DNA of 64,000 nt from Knoellia sinensis KCTC 19936 (GTDB lineage Bacteria > Actinomycetota > Actinomycetes > Actinomycetales > Dermatophilaceae). Position numbers and translations under genes: made by a program. Under the pieces are notes generated by a model that saw only the letters and a program-made list of their open reading frames with translations, ran no database searches and was not told the origin of the DNA. Position 1 is the first letter of the stretch. Every line of letters begins with the position of its first letter. The stretch spans positions 1-64,000 of the forward strand of contig NZ_AVPJ01000013.1 in the NCBI RefSeq assembly GCF_000768705.1, given 5' to 3'. Shown here one piece after another: positions 39,131 through 48,567 of the stretch.

Positions 39131-41866
39131 GTGACGACCCCGGTCCTGCCTCGGCACCGCGTCGCCCTGGTCGGGCGACTGCGGTCCTTCGGCGACGCTG
39201 TCGCGCTGCGGTGGGAGGGCCGGTCCGGACTCGAGACGATGTCGTATGCCGTCCTCGCCGATCGCGTGGACGCGCGCCGGTCCGCGTTGGGTTCCGCTCC
39301 GCGGCTCGTGCTCCTCGAGGCGGGCAACGACGTCGAGACGGTCGTGACCCTGCTCGCGGCGCTCGACGGCGCCCACCCCGTCATCGTCACCTCAGCGACC
39401 CCGGCCCCTTCCCCGACGATTTCTGACCTATTGGACGCGAATGTTCGGACCCAGGCGCCCCTCCTCGACGCGTGGGATCCGGATGTCGTGGCGCACGGCG
39501 CCCACCTCGAACACCGGACCCCGCAGCACCGAGACAGTGCGCACGACCTGCACCCGGACCTGGCGCTCATGCTCTCGACCTCGGGCAGCACCGGCTCTCC
39601 CAAGCTCGTCCGCCTCAGCGCGGCGAACCTCGACTGCAACGCCGCTCAGATCGTCGACGCCCTGGGCATCACCGCCGACGACGTCGCGGCCACGACCCTC
39701 CCGCTGCAGTACTGCTACGGCCTCTCCATCCTCCTGAGCCACCTGTCGGTCGGCGCCGGCGTCCTCCTCACCGACCTCTCCGTCGTCGACACCTGCTTCT
39801 GGGACGCCTTCCGGGAGGCGGGCGGGACGACGCTCGCGGGGGTGCCCTACACGTTCGACCTGCTCGACGCGGCGGGTTTCGCGGGCATGGACCTGCCCCG
39901 GCTGCGTCTCGTCACCCAGGCCGGCGGTCGCCTCGACCCGGCGGCGGTCCGGCGCTGGGCCGAACTCGGCGAGCGCCGCGGCTTCGAGTTCGCGGTGATG
40001 TACGGCCAGACCGAGGCCACCGCCCGAATGGCAACTCTCCCAACGCATCTCGCCGCCTCGCACCCGTCGAGCATCGGCGTCGCCGTGCGCGGCGGACACT
40101 TCCGCATCGACCCGCTCGACGGTGACGCCGGAGACCTCGGGCCGGGCGTGGGAGAGCTCGTCTACGAGGGCGGCAACGTCATGATGGGCTACGCCGAGAA
40201 GCCCTCCGACCTCGCCCGCGGAGCGGAGCTGAGCGAGCTCCGGACCGGCGACCTCGCCCGGTTCGACGCCGACGGTCTCGTCGAGATCGTCGGCCGCCGC
40301 AGCCGCTTCGCCAAGGTCTGCGGCCTGCGAATCGACCTGGATCGGGTCGAGAGCGACCTCGCCGAAGGTGGGCGGACGGCATACGCGATGGATGGTGGTG
40401 ACCGGCTGCTCGTCGCGCTCACCGGATCTGTCGCCGCCGATCTCACCTCCGTGCGCCGCGAGATCAGCGATCGGTATGCCGTGCCACGCGCTGGCGTCGT
40501 GGTCACCGAGGTCGGCGACGTCCCGCGGACGGTGTCGGGGAAGGTCGACCGCCCCGCTCTGGCAGCACTCGTCGACGCCTTCGGTGAGCCGACCTGCGTC
40601 ACCTCCGACCGGCTGAGTGCCCCGTCGCCGAGTGTCACGGATCGTCTTTGTGCCCCCTTGGGACAGGGGTCCCGGGCCGACGGCCCCGGCCGCCTGTCCC
40701 AACGGGGCACGAAGACGGAGCAGGTTCGGGCGCTCTACGCCGACCTGCTCGACCGTCCCGACGCGACCGTGGACGACTCGTTCGTGACGCTGCGCGGAGA
40801 CTCGTTGTCCTACGTCGAGGCCTCGGTGCGGCTCGAGGGCCTGCTCGGCACCCTTCCCCCGTCGTGGCACACGCGCCCGGTGCGGGACCTCGCGCGGCTG
40901 TCGTCCGGTCCCGAGCCCAGCACCCACTCCACGACGTCCCGCTCCCGGCTCAGCTCACGACTGCGCAGCCTCGAGACGTCCGTCGTCCTGCGCGGGGTCG
41001 CCATCGCCGTCATCGTCCTCACCCACGCGGGCGTCCTCGACATCCAGGGCGGAGCGCACGTCCTGCTCGCCGTCGCCGGCTTCGCTTTCGCCCGATTCCA
41101 GTTGTCCGACGCACCCCGACGCGAGCGGATCTCCCACGTCCTCGAGTCGGTGACGCGGATCGCCGTGCCCAGCGCGGTGTTCGTGGGCGTCCTCGTGCTC
41201 ATCGACGACCGCTTCAGTGGGTGGAACGCGGCCCTGCTCACCTCGATCGGCGGCGACAACGTCCACGCCCAGTGGCGCTACTGGTTCATCGAGGCCATGG
41301 TCCACATCCTCGTCGGCCTGGCGTTGCTGCTCTGCGTCCCGGCGCTCGACCGCCTCGAGCGGGCCCGTCCGTTCGCGGTTCCGGTGGGGCTGGCGTTGCT
41401 GGGGCTCGTCGTGCGCTTTGACCTCGTCTCCGTCGGCAGCCACCACGTCAATGGCCGGCCGGGGATGGTGCTGTGGATCTTCGCCCTGGGGTGGGCCATG
41501 GCGCGCACGACGGTGACGTGGCAGCGGTGGCTGCTCACGGCATACATCGTCGTGGTCGTTCCGGGGTTCTACGGTGACCCGACCCGTGACGCGACGATCG
41601 CCGTGGGGCTGCTCGTCCTCCTGTGGGTGCGGTCGGTTCGGGTGCCGGCGTTCGTCGTGCCCATCCTGGTGCCGGTCGCCTCGGCGAGCCTCTACATCTA
41701 CCTCGTGCAGTGGGAGGTCATGGGCCGCGTGGGCTACTCGCTGCTCGGCGCCGTCATCGCCCTGCTGACGGGATGGATCGCGTGGCGCGGGGCGTCGCCG
41801 ATCGTCGAGCCGATCGCCCGCTGGGTCGGCGCCCGCGTCCCACGCGCCAGAGCGTCCGCTAGCTGA
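39131..41866 (+). CDS. Three-domain enzyme: adenylation, carrier, membrane acyltransferase
   Basis: The 911-residue protein has an AMP-forming adenylation domain (about residues 1-480; LSTSGSTGSPKLVRL near 147, YGQTEATARM, GDLARFDADGLVEIVGRRSRFAKVCG), then a carrier-protein-like domain with the probable phosphopantetheine Ser558 in LRGDSLSYVEASVRLEGLLG, then about ten membrane helices (from about 620) resembling acyltransferase-3 proteins. It should activate an acid, load it on its own carrier arm and pass it to a membrane acceptor. GTG 39131 is chosen because it lies just after the iron box. Confidence 0.72.
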   Translation: MTTPVLPRHRVALVGRLRSFGDAVALRWEGRSGLETMSYAVLADRVDARRSALGSAPRLVLLEAGNDVETVVTLLAALDGAHPVIVTSATPAPSPTISDLLDANVRTQAPLLDAWDPDVVAHGAHLEHRTPQHRDSAHDLHPDLALMLSTSGSTGSPKLVRLSAANLDCNAAQIVDALGITADDVAATTLPLQYCYGLSILLSHLSVGAGVLLTDLSVVDTCFWDAFREAGGTTLAGVPYTFDLLDAAGFAGMDLPRLRLVTQAGGRLDPAAVRRWAELGERRGFEFAVMYGQTEATARMATLPTHLAASHPSSIGVAVRGGHFRIDPLDGDAGDLGPGVGELVYEGGNVMMGYAEKPSDLARGAELSELRTGDLARFDADGLVEIVGRRSRFAKVCGLRIDLDRVESDLAEGGRTAYAMDGGDRLLVALTGSVAADLTSVRREISDRYAVPRAGVVVTEVGDVPRTVSGKVDRPALAALVDAFGEPTCVTSDRLSAPSPSVTDRLCAPLGQGSRADGPGRLSQRGTKTEQVRALYADLLDRPDATVDDSFVTLRGDSLSYVEASVRLEGLLGTLPPSWHTRPVRDLARLSSGPEPSTHSTTSRSRLSSRLRSLETSVVLRGVAIAVIVLTHAGVLDIQGGAHVLLAVAGFAFARFQLSDAPRRERISHVLESVTRIAVPSAVFVGVLVLIDDRFSGWNAALLTSIGGDNVHAQWRYWFIEAMVHILVGLALLLCVPALDRLERARPFAVPVGLALLGLVVRFDLVSVGSHHVNGRPGMVLWIFALGWAMARTTVTWQRWLLTAYIVVVVPGFYGDPTRDATIAVGLLVLLWVRSVRVPAFVVPILVPVASASLYIYLVQWEVMGRVGYSLLGAVIALLTGWIAWRGASPIVEPIARWVGARVPRARASAS

Positions 41867-42683
41867 GGATGTCCTGACGCCGGAACCGCCGGTAGCCGAG
41901 GGCCACGAACAGCACCGTATAGAGGATCGACCACAGCGCCCCGTGCCGCAGGTCGACCCAGTCGATCGGACCGGACACGAGCATGTCGAGCCACGCCCGT
42001 GAGTAGTGCCCCGGCAGCGCCTTGCGCCAGTCACCTAGCGCGTCGATCGAGTCGAGGATGCCGGAGACGATGAGGAGGATCAGCGCACCGCCGACCGCAG
42101 CCAGCGGGGTCTGGCTCCTGACCCCGACCCAGAACGAGAAGGCGCCGATGGGCGCGATCGTCACGAGGACATAGGCCACCGCGACCGCCATCCGCGGGAA
42201 CCACTCGCCGAACGGCATCTCGCCGCCGCCGAGGATCGTGAACGGCTCCGATCCGTAGGCCATGGTGCCGATGAGCAGCGCCCAGACCGGCAGGACGACG
42301 ACGAGGCTGGCTGTCGAGAGGAAGCCGATGACGAGCTTGCTCGTGAGGAGTCGCGCCCGCGTTACCGGGGCGGTGAGCAAGTAGCGCAGCGACGCCCATG
42401 ACGCCTCCGCCGGCACGGGATCCCCGGCGAAGAGCGCGGCGACGATGAAGAGCAGGAGTTCGGCCGACACGACGAGCGTGAAGACGGTGAAGTTCGGGCC
42501 GCCACTCGTCGCGAGGTCGACGAGCCGGATCGTGGGGTCGTCGGCGCGACCCGGTTCGTCGTCGAGCGAGAAGGCCGCGACGAGGATGAGGGGGAGTGCG
42601 GCAACGATCCCGATGACCCAGAGGGTGCGGCGGCGCCCGAGCTGCCGCTTCAGCTCGGACCGCCAGGAAAGGGGTCGGCTCAT
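41859..42683 (-). CDS. ABC-2 type permease
   Basis: The 274-residue protein has about six membrane helices (for example LWVIGIVAALPLILVAAF, FTLVVSAELLLFIVAALFAG, LVIGFLSTASLVVVLPVWALLIG) and the PAEASWASLRYLLTAPVTRARLL loop typical of ABC-2 exporters. It overlaps the ATPase-hydrolase fusion by 4 nt (ATGA), so the two form one exporter, and converges with the acyltransferase gene with an 8-nt overlap. Confidence 0.85.
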   Translation of the reverse strand: MSRPLSWRSELKRQLGRRRTLWVIGIVAALPLILVAAFSLDDEPGRADDPTIRLVDLATSGGPNFTVFTLVVSAELLLFIVAALFAGDPVPAEASWASLRYLLTAPVTRARLLTSKLVIGFLSTASLVVVLPVWALLIGTMAYGSEPFTILGGGEMPFGEWFPRMAVAVAYVLVTIAPIGAFSFWVGVRSQTPLAAVGGALILLIVSGILDSIDALGDWRKALPGHYSRAWLDMLVSGPIDWVDLRHGALWSILYTVLFVALGYRRFRRQDILS

Positions 42684-45601
42684 CGCGCGCGCACCTGTCG
42701 TAGTCGTTCGATGAGGCCGGCGTCGCCGGTGCCGTCGTCGGCTCGGACCTGCGACGAGGCGATCACGCCGAGGAAGACTTCCTCGAGGTGACGCCGACTG
42801 CCGACCCCGACGACCTCGGCACCGGAGGCGACGACCGCCCGGACGACCTCCTCACGCGGTCGGTTCGAGACCACGGTGAGGGTCGGCTTGGAGGGTTCGT
42901 CGATCGTTTCGAGCGAGAGTATGCCGTCCGCCCCCTCGAGCGCGTCCCGTGCGGCTTCGAGGCCGTCCGCCGTCGCGAGCTCGAACACCGTCGTGTCCTG
43001 GCTCGCGAGGAGGTCGGCGACCGGACCCGCCGTGACGACCCGACCGGCGTGCATGACGACGACGTGGCTGCAGGTCAGCTCGACCTCGGCGAGGAGGTGG
43101 CTCGACACGACGACCGTGCGACCCGAGGCGGCGTAGGACTGCAGGATCGGGCGCATCGCCGCGATCTGGGGCGGGTCGAGACCATTGGTGGGCTCGTCGA
43201 GGAAGAGGACCTCCGGCTTGCCGAGCATGGCTTGGGCGATGCCGAGTCGCTGCTTCATGCCGTGGCTGTAGGTGCGGACCGGGCGGTCCAGAGCGCCGCC
43301 GAGGGCCGCGACGGCGACGGCCTCGTCGAGGTCGGCCTCGTCGGCGGGGCGTCCGGTCGCGGCCCAGTAGGCCTTGAGGTTCTCGCGCCCGGTGAGGTGG
43401 GGGAGGAACCCGGGGCCTTCGACGAGGGCGCCCACCCGGCCGAGGATCTCCGAGCCGGGGTGCACGGGTCGGCCGAGGACGTGCACCGACCCCGAGTCGG
43501 GGGTGATGAGTCCGAGCATCATCCGCATCGTCGTGGTCTTGCCGGCGCCGTTGGGTCCGAGGAGGCCCACGACCTGGCCGCGTTCGGCCCGCCAGGAGAC
43601 GTCGTCGACGGCCCGGTGCCCGTCGGCATAGGTCTTGACGAGGTGGTCGACGACGAGGGGAATGTCGGCATAGTCCTCGCGGACGTGCTCACGGTGTCGG
43701 CGCCGCCAGCGCAGGAGCGCGGACGCGGCGATGACCAGGAGGAGGGCTGCGATACCGGCGACGAGAGCGAGGGACTCGGTGTCGCGCTCGGTCGTCGCGG
43801 GGACGATCGCGCCCGCCGCAGTGGGGAGGGTGAGCGTGGCGTCGGCGAGCGTGATCCGGTCGGCACGGGCCTCCCGTGGCACCGTGAACGAGTTGTCGGT
43901 GGACGTGACGAGGACCCGCCATTGGCTTCCGGCGGCCATCGACCACACCGACGGGGGGAGGTTGACGGTGACCTCGGTGGGCTCGCCCGGTGTCGTCGCC
44001 ACGCGGACTGGAGCGGTGAGGGCGCGCTGCTGCACGGCGTCGGATCCCTCGACCCGCCAGAGGGAGACGAAGAAGGTTGCTTCATTGCCCGTGGACGTGA
44101 CCCGGAGGCTGACCGTGGGTGAGCCGACGACGGTGAGTGAGCGCGGCAGGGTGGCGCTGTCGAAGGCGGCCGACATGCCCGGGAGGGCGGCCAGCCGATA
44201 CGTCGGCAGCTCGACGGATCCCAGTCCCGGCACGGAGGTCATCGAGTTGGGCTGGCCGCCGGGTGGGGTGAGGACGACGGTCGGGCTCTCGGGAGCCCGC
44301 AACGGAGTCTGTTGTGGGCTCCCCTGCAGTCCCGGGTAGCGGTCGAGCGTCGCGACCGGCGCGGTGTCACTGCGCCTGGGAACGGGGAGTGAATAGGTGA
44401 ACGCGGGAACGGGGAGTGGGTCGGTCCGGCTGCCGGCGAGGTAGGTGCGGAGCCACGTCCGGGCGGCTTCCTCGTCGAGGGTGGGGTTCGAGGAGGCGCC
44501 ATCGTGTCCGCCGTCGGTCCATCGCACCGCGTGGCGAGTGCCGGCCTGCGCGAGGCCGGCGGCATTGGCGTCGGCCTGGTCGAGTCCGAAGAGGGTGTCG
44601 GCTTCGCCCTGGATGAGGAGAGTCGGCGCCGTGACGGAGGCGATCGTCCCGCGAGGACTGTTGCGGCGAAGCGTCGCGGCGAGTTCTGGACTGGGGCGGC
44701 CGTCCTCGGCAGCTGCTTGGAGCCCGCGGCACAACGCGACGTCGAACCGGCCACACAGGGCGTCGGCCGGAGCCGCCTGGGGGTTGTTCGGGGTCGTGCC
44801 CGGAGTCGCCGGCGTGCCCGGGGTCGTCGGGATGGCCGGTGACGAGGTGGCGGCTGGGGCCGGGGTCCCGCTCGCCGCGGCCCCTCCAGCACCACCGGCC
44901 GCGCCGCCACTGGCGGACGCGCCGAAGCTCGCGGTGAAGAAGCGGGTGCCCCAGAGCTGCTTGTAGGGGCCGGGTGTCGTGTTTCCGGATGCCGCCTGCG
45001 GGAAGAGCGCCGTCGACAGGTCGTGCCACGTGATCGCGGCAACCGTGGCGTCGACCCTGGGGTCCGCAGCCGCGAGCATGAGCGCGAAGGCACCGCCGTA
45101 GGAGCCGCCTGCCACGGCGACGCGTGGGTCGCCCGCCGAGTCCTTGGCGACCTCCGACCGGGCCGCGACGAGGTCGACGAGGAGGCGGCCATCGGCGATC
45201 TCGCGATCCGGAGAGTTGAGGTGGATCCGCCCTCCCGAGCGTCCGAAGCCCCGGGCCGTGAAGGCGAGGACGACGTGGCCGTCGGCGGCGTAGCGCCGGG
45301 CCTCGTCGTCGACGTCCTCCTTGCTGCCGCCGAATCCGTGGGCGAGCAGGATGGCCGGCCGTGGCTCCCCACTGCCGCCCGGCAGGTAGAGCCGGGTGTC
45401 GAGGCGCACCGCGGTGCCGTCGGCCTCCGCGCCCACGTCAACGAACTGGTCGGTCGTCGTCACCGCGGTCTCAGCCTCGGCAGCGGAGGCTCCCGCCGCA
45501 GGCACCATGGCGGCACCGGTCAGGGCACAGCCCACGGCGAGCGTGAGGGCTACCGCGCGCACGCCACGGCGGCGGGGACGTGCTGGCGCGGGTCGCGGCA
45601 T
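42680..45601 (-). CDS. Secreted X-Pro-peptidase-like hydrolase fused to an ABC ATPase
   Basis: The 973-residue protein has a signal peptide (residues 1-40), an alpha/beta hydrolase with nucleophile S167 in GGSYGG and the oxyanion loop HGFGGS (residues 89-93), a PepX C-terminal jelly-roll (about 400-610), one membrane helix (about 630-655; VAGIAALLLVIAASALL), and a cytoplasmic ABC ATPase with Walker A GPNGAGKT (K688), signature LSHGMKQRLGIAQ-type and Walker B LFLDEPTNGLD. So one chain has an enzyme outside and an engine inside. Paired with the ABC-2 permease. Substrate unknown. Confidence 0.85.
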   Translation of the reverse strand: MPRPAPARPRRRGVRAVALTLAVGCALTGAAMVPAAGASAAEAETAVTTTDQFVDVGAEADGTAVRLDTRLYLPGGSGEPRPAILLAHGFGGSKEDVDDEARRYAADGHVVLAFTARGFGRSGGRIHLNSPDREIADGRLLVDLVAARSEVAKDSAGDPRVAVAGGSYGGAFALMLAAADPRVDATVAAITWHDLSTALFPQAASGNTTPGPYKQLWGTRFFTASFGASASGGAAGGAGGAAASGTPAPAATSSPAIPTTPGTPATPGTTPNNPQAAPADALCGRFDVALCRGLQAAAEDGRPSPELAATLRRNSPRGTIASVTAPTLLIQGEADTLFGLDQADANAAGLAQAGTRHAVRWTDGGHDGASSNPTLDEEAARTWLRTYLAGSRTDPLPVPAFTYSLPVPRRSDTAPVATLDRYPGLQGSPQQTPLRAPESPTVVLTPPGGQPNSMTSVPGLGSVELPTYRLAALPGMSAAFDSATLPRSLTVVGSPTVSLRVTSTGNEATFFVSLWRVEGSDAVQQRALTAPVRVATTPGEPTEVTVNLPPSVWSMAAGSQWRVLVTSTDNSFTVPREARADRITLADATLTLPTAAGAIVPATTERDTESLALVAGIAALLLVIAASALLRWRRRHREHVREDYADIPLVVDHLVKTYADGHRAVDDVSWRAERGQVVGLLGPNGAGKTTTMRMMLGLITPDSGSVHVLGRPVHPGSEILGRVGALVEGPGFLPHLTGRENLKAYWAATGRPADEADLDEAVAVAALGGALDRPVRTYSHGMKQRLGIAQAMLGKPEVLFLDEPTNGLDPPQIAAMRPILQSYAASGRTVVVSSHLLAEVELTCSHVVVMHAGRVVTAGPVADLLASQDTTVFELATADGLEAARDALEGADGILSLETIDEPSKPTLTVVSNRPREEVVRAVVASGAEVVGVGSRRHLEEVFLGVIASSQVRADDGTGDAGLIERLRQVRAR

Positions 45602-45716
45602 GACTCATCCTCTCCCAGGGGAGGGGCAAGCTGAGTCGTTCTGCACGCGCCGCACACCGGTCGAACGGTCCGGCACCCCATCCGGTTCCGCGCGGCAGGT
45701 AGGGCCGCGGCCGGAC

Positions 45717-47228
45717 TCAGGTGCCGAGGGTCCTGTCGAAGAGGTCACGAACCGTGTCGGGCAGAGCAGGTTCCGGGATCGTCAGGTCGATCGGCGGTGC
45801 CGCACAGCTCACGCCGTAGCTGAACCGGTCGGGTTGCATGGGGCCACCCGCGAACTCCTGAAGCCGAGGCTCGGGGCCGACGAGCAGGCTCCGCCAGGCG
45901 AGGGCGTCGATCTCGGGGAGCTGATCGAGGACGACGGTGCGTTCTCGAACCAGTCCGGCGAACCCGCCCGTACGGCGGAGTTGGACCTCGCGCGGCTCCG
46001 TCACCCGACCTGGATCCGGAGCCGGGGTCGGGCTCGGGCTTGGGCTTGGGCTCGGGGTGGGAGTCGGGGACGGAGCCCCCGGCACCGGAGGGCTGCCGGG
46101 GGCGGACTCGGCCCCCTCGGTGACGCCAACCTCCCGCCACGCGGCCCGGACCGCTTCGGCTTCAGCCGACCCCTCGCCGTGGAGGGTGACGGCAGCCGCC
46201 TCGGTGAGCGCCGCAAACGTCGCGAAGTCGCAGTCCGCTCTGATGTCACCGGTGATCACGGCATACCAAATCGCCCCTGGACGCTCCCACGCGTTGCCGC
46301 CGAGCGTGGTCGCGACGAGGTGGAAGGCACGGTTGGGGATGCCGGAGTTGATGTGGACGCCGCCGTTGTCGCCGTCGGTGACGACGAAGTCGCGCATGTG
46401 CCCCGGCTGCGGGTCCTGGCCGAGCCGCGGGTCGTCGTAGGCCGTGCCCGGCTCCTTCATCGAGCGGAGCCCGACGCCCTGGACCGTCGGGCCGAGCAGC
46501 TCGGCACCGATGATCCAGTCCGACTGCTCGGCGGTCTGGCCGAGGGCACGCTGCTTGACGAGGATGCCGAAGACGTCGGAGATGTGCTCGTTGAGGGCGC
46601 CGGCCTGGTCCTGGTAGACGAGGCCCGAGGTGTATTGCGTGACGCCGTGGGCGAGCTCGTGGCCGATGACGTCGAGGCTGCGGGTGAACCCGAGCAGCAC
46701 CTCGCCGTCTCCGTCGCCGAAGACCATCTGTGAGCCGTCCCAGAACGCGTTGTCATAGTTGCGTCCGTAGTGCACGGTGGCGAGCAGCCCGAGTCCGCGG
46801 TCATCGAGCGAATTGCGGTCGTATGCCGTGTGCCACAGATCCCAGGTCGCGCCCAGTCCGTCGTAGGCCTCGTTGACGGCGGTGTCGTCGGTGGCCGGGT
46901 CGCCCTCGGCGCGGACGCGGGTGCCGGGCAGGCGAGTCGTGTTCTCGGCGTCGTGGACGATCCGGTTCGGCTCCTCGGTCGTGGATCGGTTGGCACGACG
47001 GCTCACCACGGCCCCGCCGTCGCGCAACGAGTGTTCGCGGCCATGTCGCTCGTAGCGGAGCTGGTCGAGGCGCAGGGTCTCCCGGGCCCGCTCCTCGAGG
47101 TGCGGGTCGCCCGACGTCGCGAGCGCCTCGAGGACGTAGGGAGGCACGATCCCGCACCACACCGGAGTCGAGGAGGAGGGTCGCTGCGGCTCGGACGTCG
47201 GCGTGCTGGGGGTGATGGGCGTCGTCAT
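45717..47228 (-). CDS. M4 metallopeptidase fused to an emfourin-like inhibitor domain
   Basis: The 503-residue protein has no signal peptide, as in protealysin-type M4 peptidases. A short propeptide (residues about 20-90) precedes the catalytic domain with HELAH (H190, E191, H194) and the second glutamate E214 in GALNEHISD. After a Pro/Ser/Thr linker (TPTPSPSPSPSPTPAP, about residues 385-400) comes REVQLRRTGGFAGLVRE ... DRFSYGVS, the pattern of emfourin, the small inhibitor of protealysins, here in the same chain. ATG 47228 chosen as the first Met before the propeptide. Confidence 0.88.
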   Translation of the reverse strand: MTTPITPSTPTSEPQRPSSSTPVWCGIVPPYVLEALATSGDPHLEERARETLRLDQLRYERHGREHSLRDGGAVVSRRANRSTTEEPNRIVHDAENTTRLPGTRVRAEGDPATDDTAVNEAYDGLGATWDLWHTAYDRNSLDDRGLGLLATVHYGRNYDNAFWDGSQMVFGDGDGEVLLGFTRSLDVIGHELAHGVTQYTSGLVYQDQAGALNEHISDVFGILVKQRALGQTAEQSDWIIGAELLGPTVQGVGLRSMKEPGTAYDDPRLGQDPQPGHMRDFVVTDGDNGGVHINSGIPNRAFHLVATTLGGNAWERPGAIWYAVITGDIRADCDFATFAALTEAAAVTLHGEGSAEAEAVRAAWREVGVTEGAESAPGSPPVPGAPSPTPTPSPSPSPSPTPAPDPGRVTEPREVQLRRTGGFAGLVRERTVVLDQLPEIDALAWRSLLVGPEPRLQEFAGGPMQPDRFSYGVSCAAPPIDLTIPEPALPDTVRDLFDRTLGT

Positions 47229-47266
47229 GCCCCCATCCTGTGCCACCGCACCGACACTCGCGCGCT

Positions 47267-47848
47267 CTAGGAGAGGGCTCCTGGTCCTCGTTGCCCCGCC
47301 AACGCGACGACGGTCCACGGCACGGGCTTGGGCGCTTGGTCGGAGGGCAGACCCAGCATCCACCGCATCACCGAACGGGCCTCCTGGAGCGTGGCAATGA
47401 GACCGAGGTGGTTCAGGGAGATTCCCAGGTCACGACGCGCGTCATCGGCGTATCCGTGACAGTGCCAGGAGTGGAAGTCGAGGACTTCCTCGGCCCCGAC
47501 GACCTCGTAGCCCAGGACTGCAGCCTCCGGTGCGAGGGCCTCCGCCCGATGCAGTCGCTCGAACCACGGCGTCTCGCCCTCCCACTCCTTGACGAAGGTG
47601 GAGGCGTCGCTGGGTGCCATCGCCACGGTGAGCAGCGCGGGTGACGGGGTCAGTCGCGCGGCTGCCTGCTCGGCCTGCGCCGGGTCCTGGAACCAGTCGC
47701 CCAAGCAGGGGCCCGGCTTCGGCAGGTCCGGTTGGATGCAGTCGCTGATGGTCAGGAGGTGGGGTGGAAGCGAGACGCCGACCGACACGGGGGCATCGAC
47801 GACCCGGACGAGCACCCAGCCCGCCACGATCAACTCCTCGTCGGCCAC
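47267..47848 (-). CDS. Hypothetical protein, 193 aa
   Basis: Reads from GTG 47848 (VADEELIVAGWVLVRV); longer starts exist upstream. It has no membrane segment. Motif-like stretches are DCIQPDLPKPGPCLGDWFQDP and LDFHSWHCHGYADDARR, with several Trp, His and Cys. I do not recognise it. It lies between the protease and dciA genes, all leftward. Confidence 0.55.
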   Translation of the reverse strand: MADEELIVAGWVLVRVVDAPVSVGVSLPPHLLTISDCIQPDLPKPGPCLGDWFQDPAQAEQAAARLTPSPALLTVAMAPSDASTFVKEWEGETPWFERLHRAEALAPEAAVLGYEVVGAEEVLDFHSWHCHGYADDARRDLGISLNHLGLIATLQEARSVMRWMLGLPSDQAPKPVPWTVVALAGQRGPGALS

Positions 47849-47961
47849 ACGCCAAGGATGACCCTGTTCAGCGCGAAATACCTCTGGTCCGCGAAAGGCG
47901 TGACGCGTGATGCCACAGGGGAGCCCGGGCCCGAGGAACACGGTCGCTCGTGGGGGTCAGG

Positions 47962-48567
47962 TCAGCCGTAGGTGTCGCGGGGGCCCCGGCCGTCCTGGAC
48001 GCGACGCCCACCGCGCGACCACGACGGAGCACTCGGTCCCACGACGCGGATCTCACTCACGGTGCCCTCGCCGACCTCACGCGCCAGCGTCGTCATCAAC
48101 GTGCTCGACATGAGCCGCAGGTTCGTTGCCCAGGAGGTCGAGTCGGCGCGCACGGTGAGGACAGTGTCGGCGAACTCGACCGGCTGACAGTGCTGGGCGA
48201 CTTCCGGGCCGACGATCGAGGGCCAGCGCCCGATGACCGCGCCGACCGCGACGTCGACCTTCCACCCCCGCTCGCTGACGAAGGCATCGAGCTCGTCCCC
48301 GAGCAGTTGGGGATCTCGGCCGCCCCGCCGCCGCTCACCACCGGCACCGTCCGGCACGTCCTTGAAGCGGCGCTTCGGCTTGACTCCCGGCCGCAGCCCC
48401 CGCGCCCGGGCGGCCGCCCTGGCCCGGGAGAGCGCGTCCGCGGGAGCCGACGTCAGGTCGGCCACCGTTTCACGTGAAACCTCGCCGGCTGCGTCCGTGC
48501 CAGAGCCCTCGTTGCCGGACCCGCGCGAATCGCCCTGTCCCGCAACGGGACCCAGATCGTCACTCAC
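47962..48567 (-). CDS. dciA: DciA (DUF721) helicase-loading protein
   Basis: The 201-residue protein has a DUF721 core ([33 protein letters not shown] ... [19 protein letters not shown]). DciA is the ancestral DnaB helicase loader in many bacteria. It overlaps recF by 8 nt, the conserved actinobacterial order. A parS site within the gene encodes VSRET near residue 31. Confidence 0.93.
   Translation of the reverse strand: MSDDLGPVAGQGDSRGSGNEGSGTDAAGEVSRETVADLTSAPADALSRARAAARARGLRPGVKPKRRFKDVPDGAGGERRRGGRDPQLLGDELDAFVSERGWKVDVAVGAVIGRWPSIVGPEVAQHCQPVEFADTVLTVRADSTSWATNLRLMSSTLMTTLAREVGEGTVSEIRVVGPSAPSWSRGGRRVQDGRGPRDTYG
48467..48480. promoter_or_regulatory. parS: parS site (in dciA)
   Basis: GTTTCACGTGAAAC, the 14-bp ParB-binding core. 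In frame in dciA it encodes VSRET. It is about 5 kb left of oriC, the farthest from the parAB genes. Confidence 0.92.
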
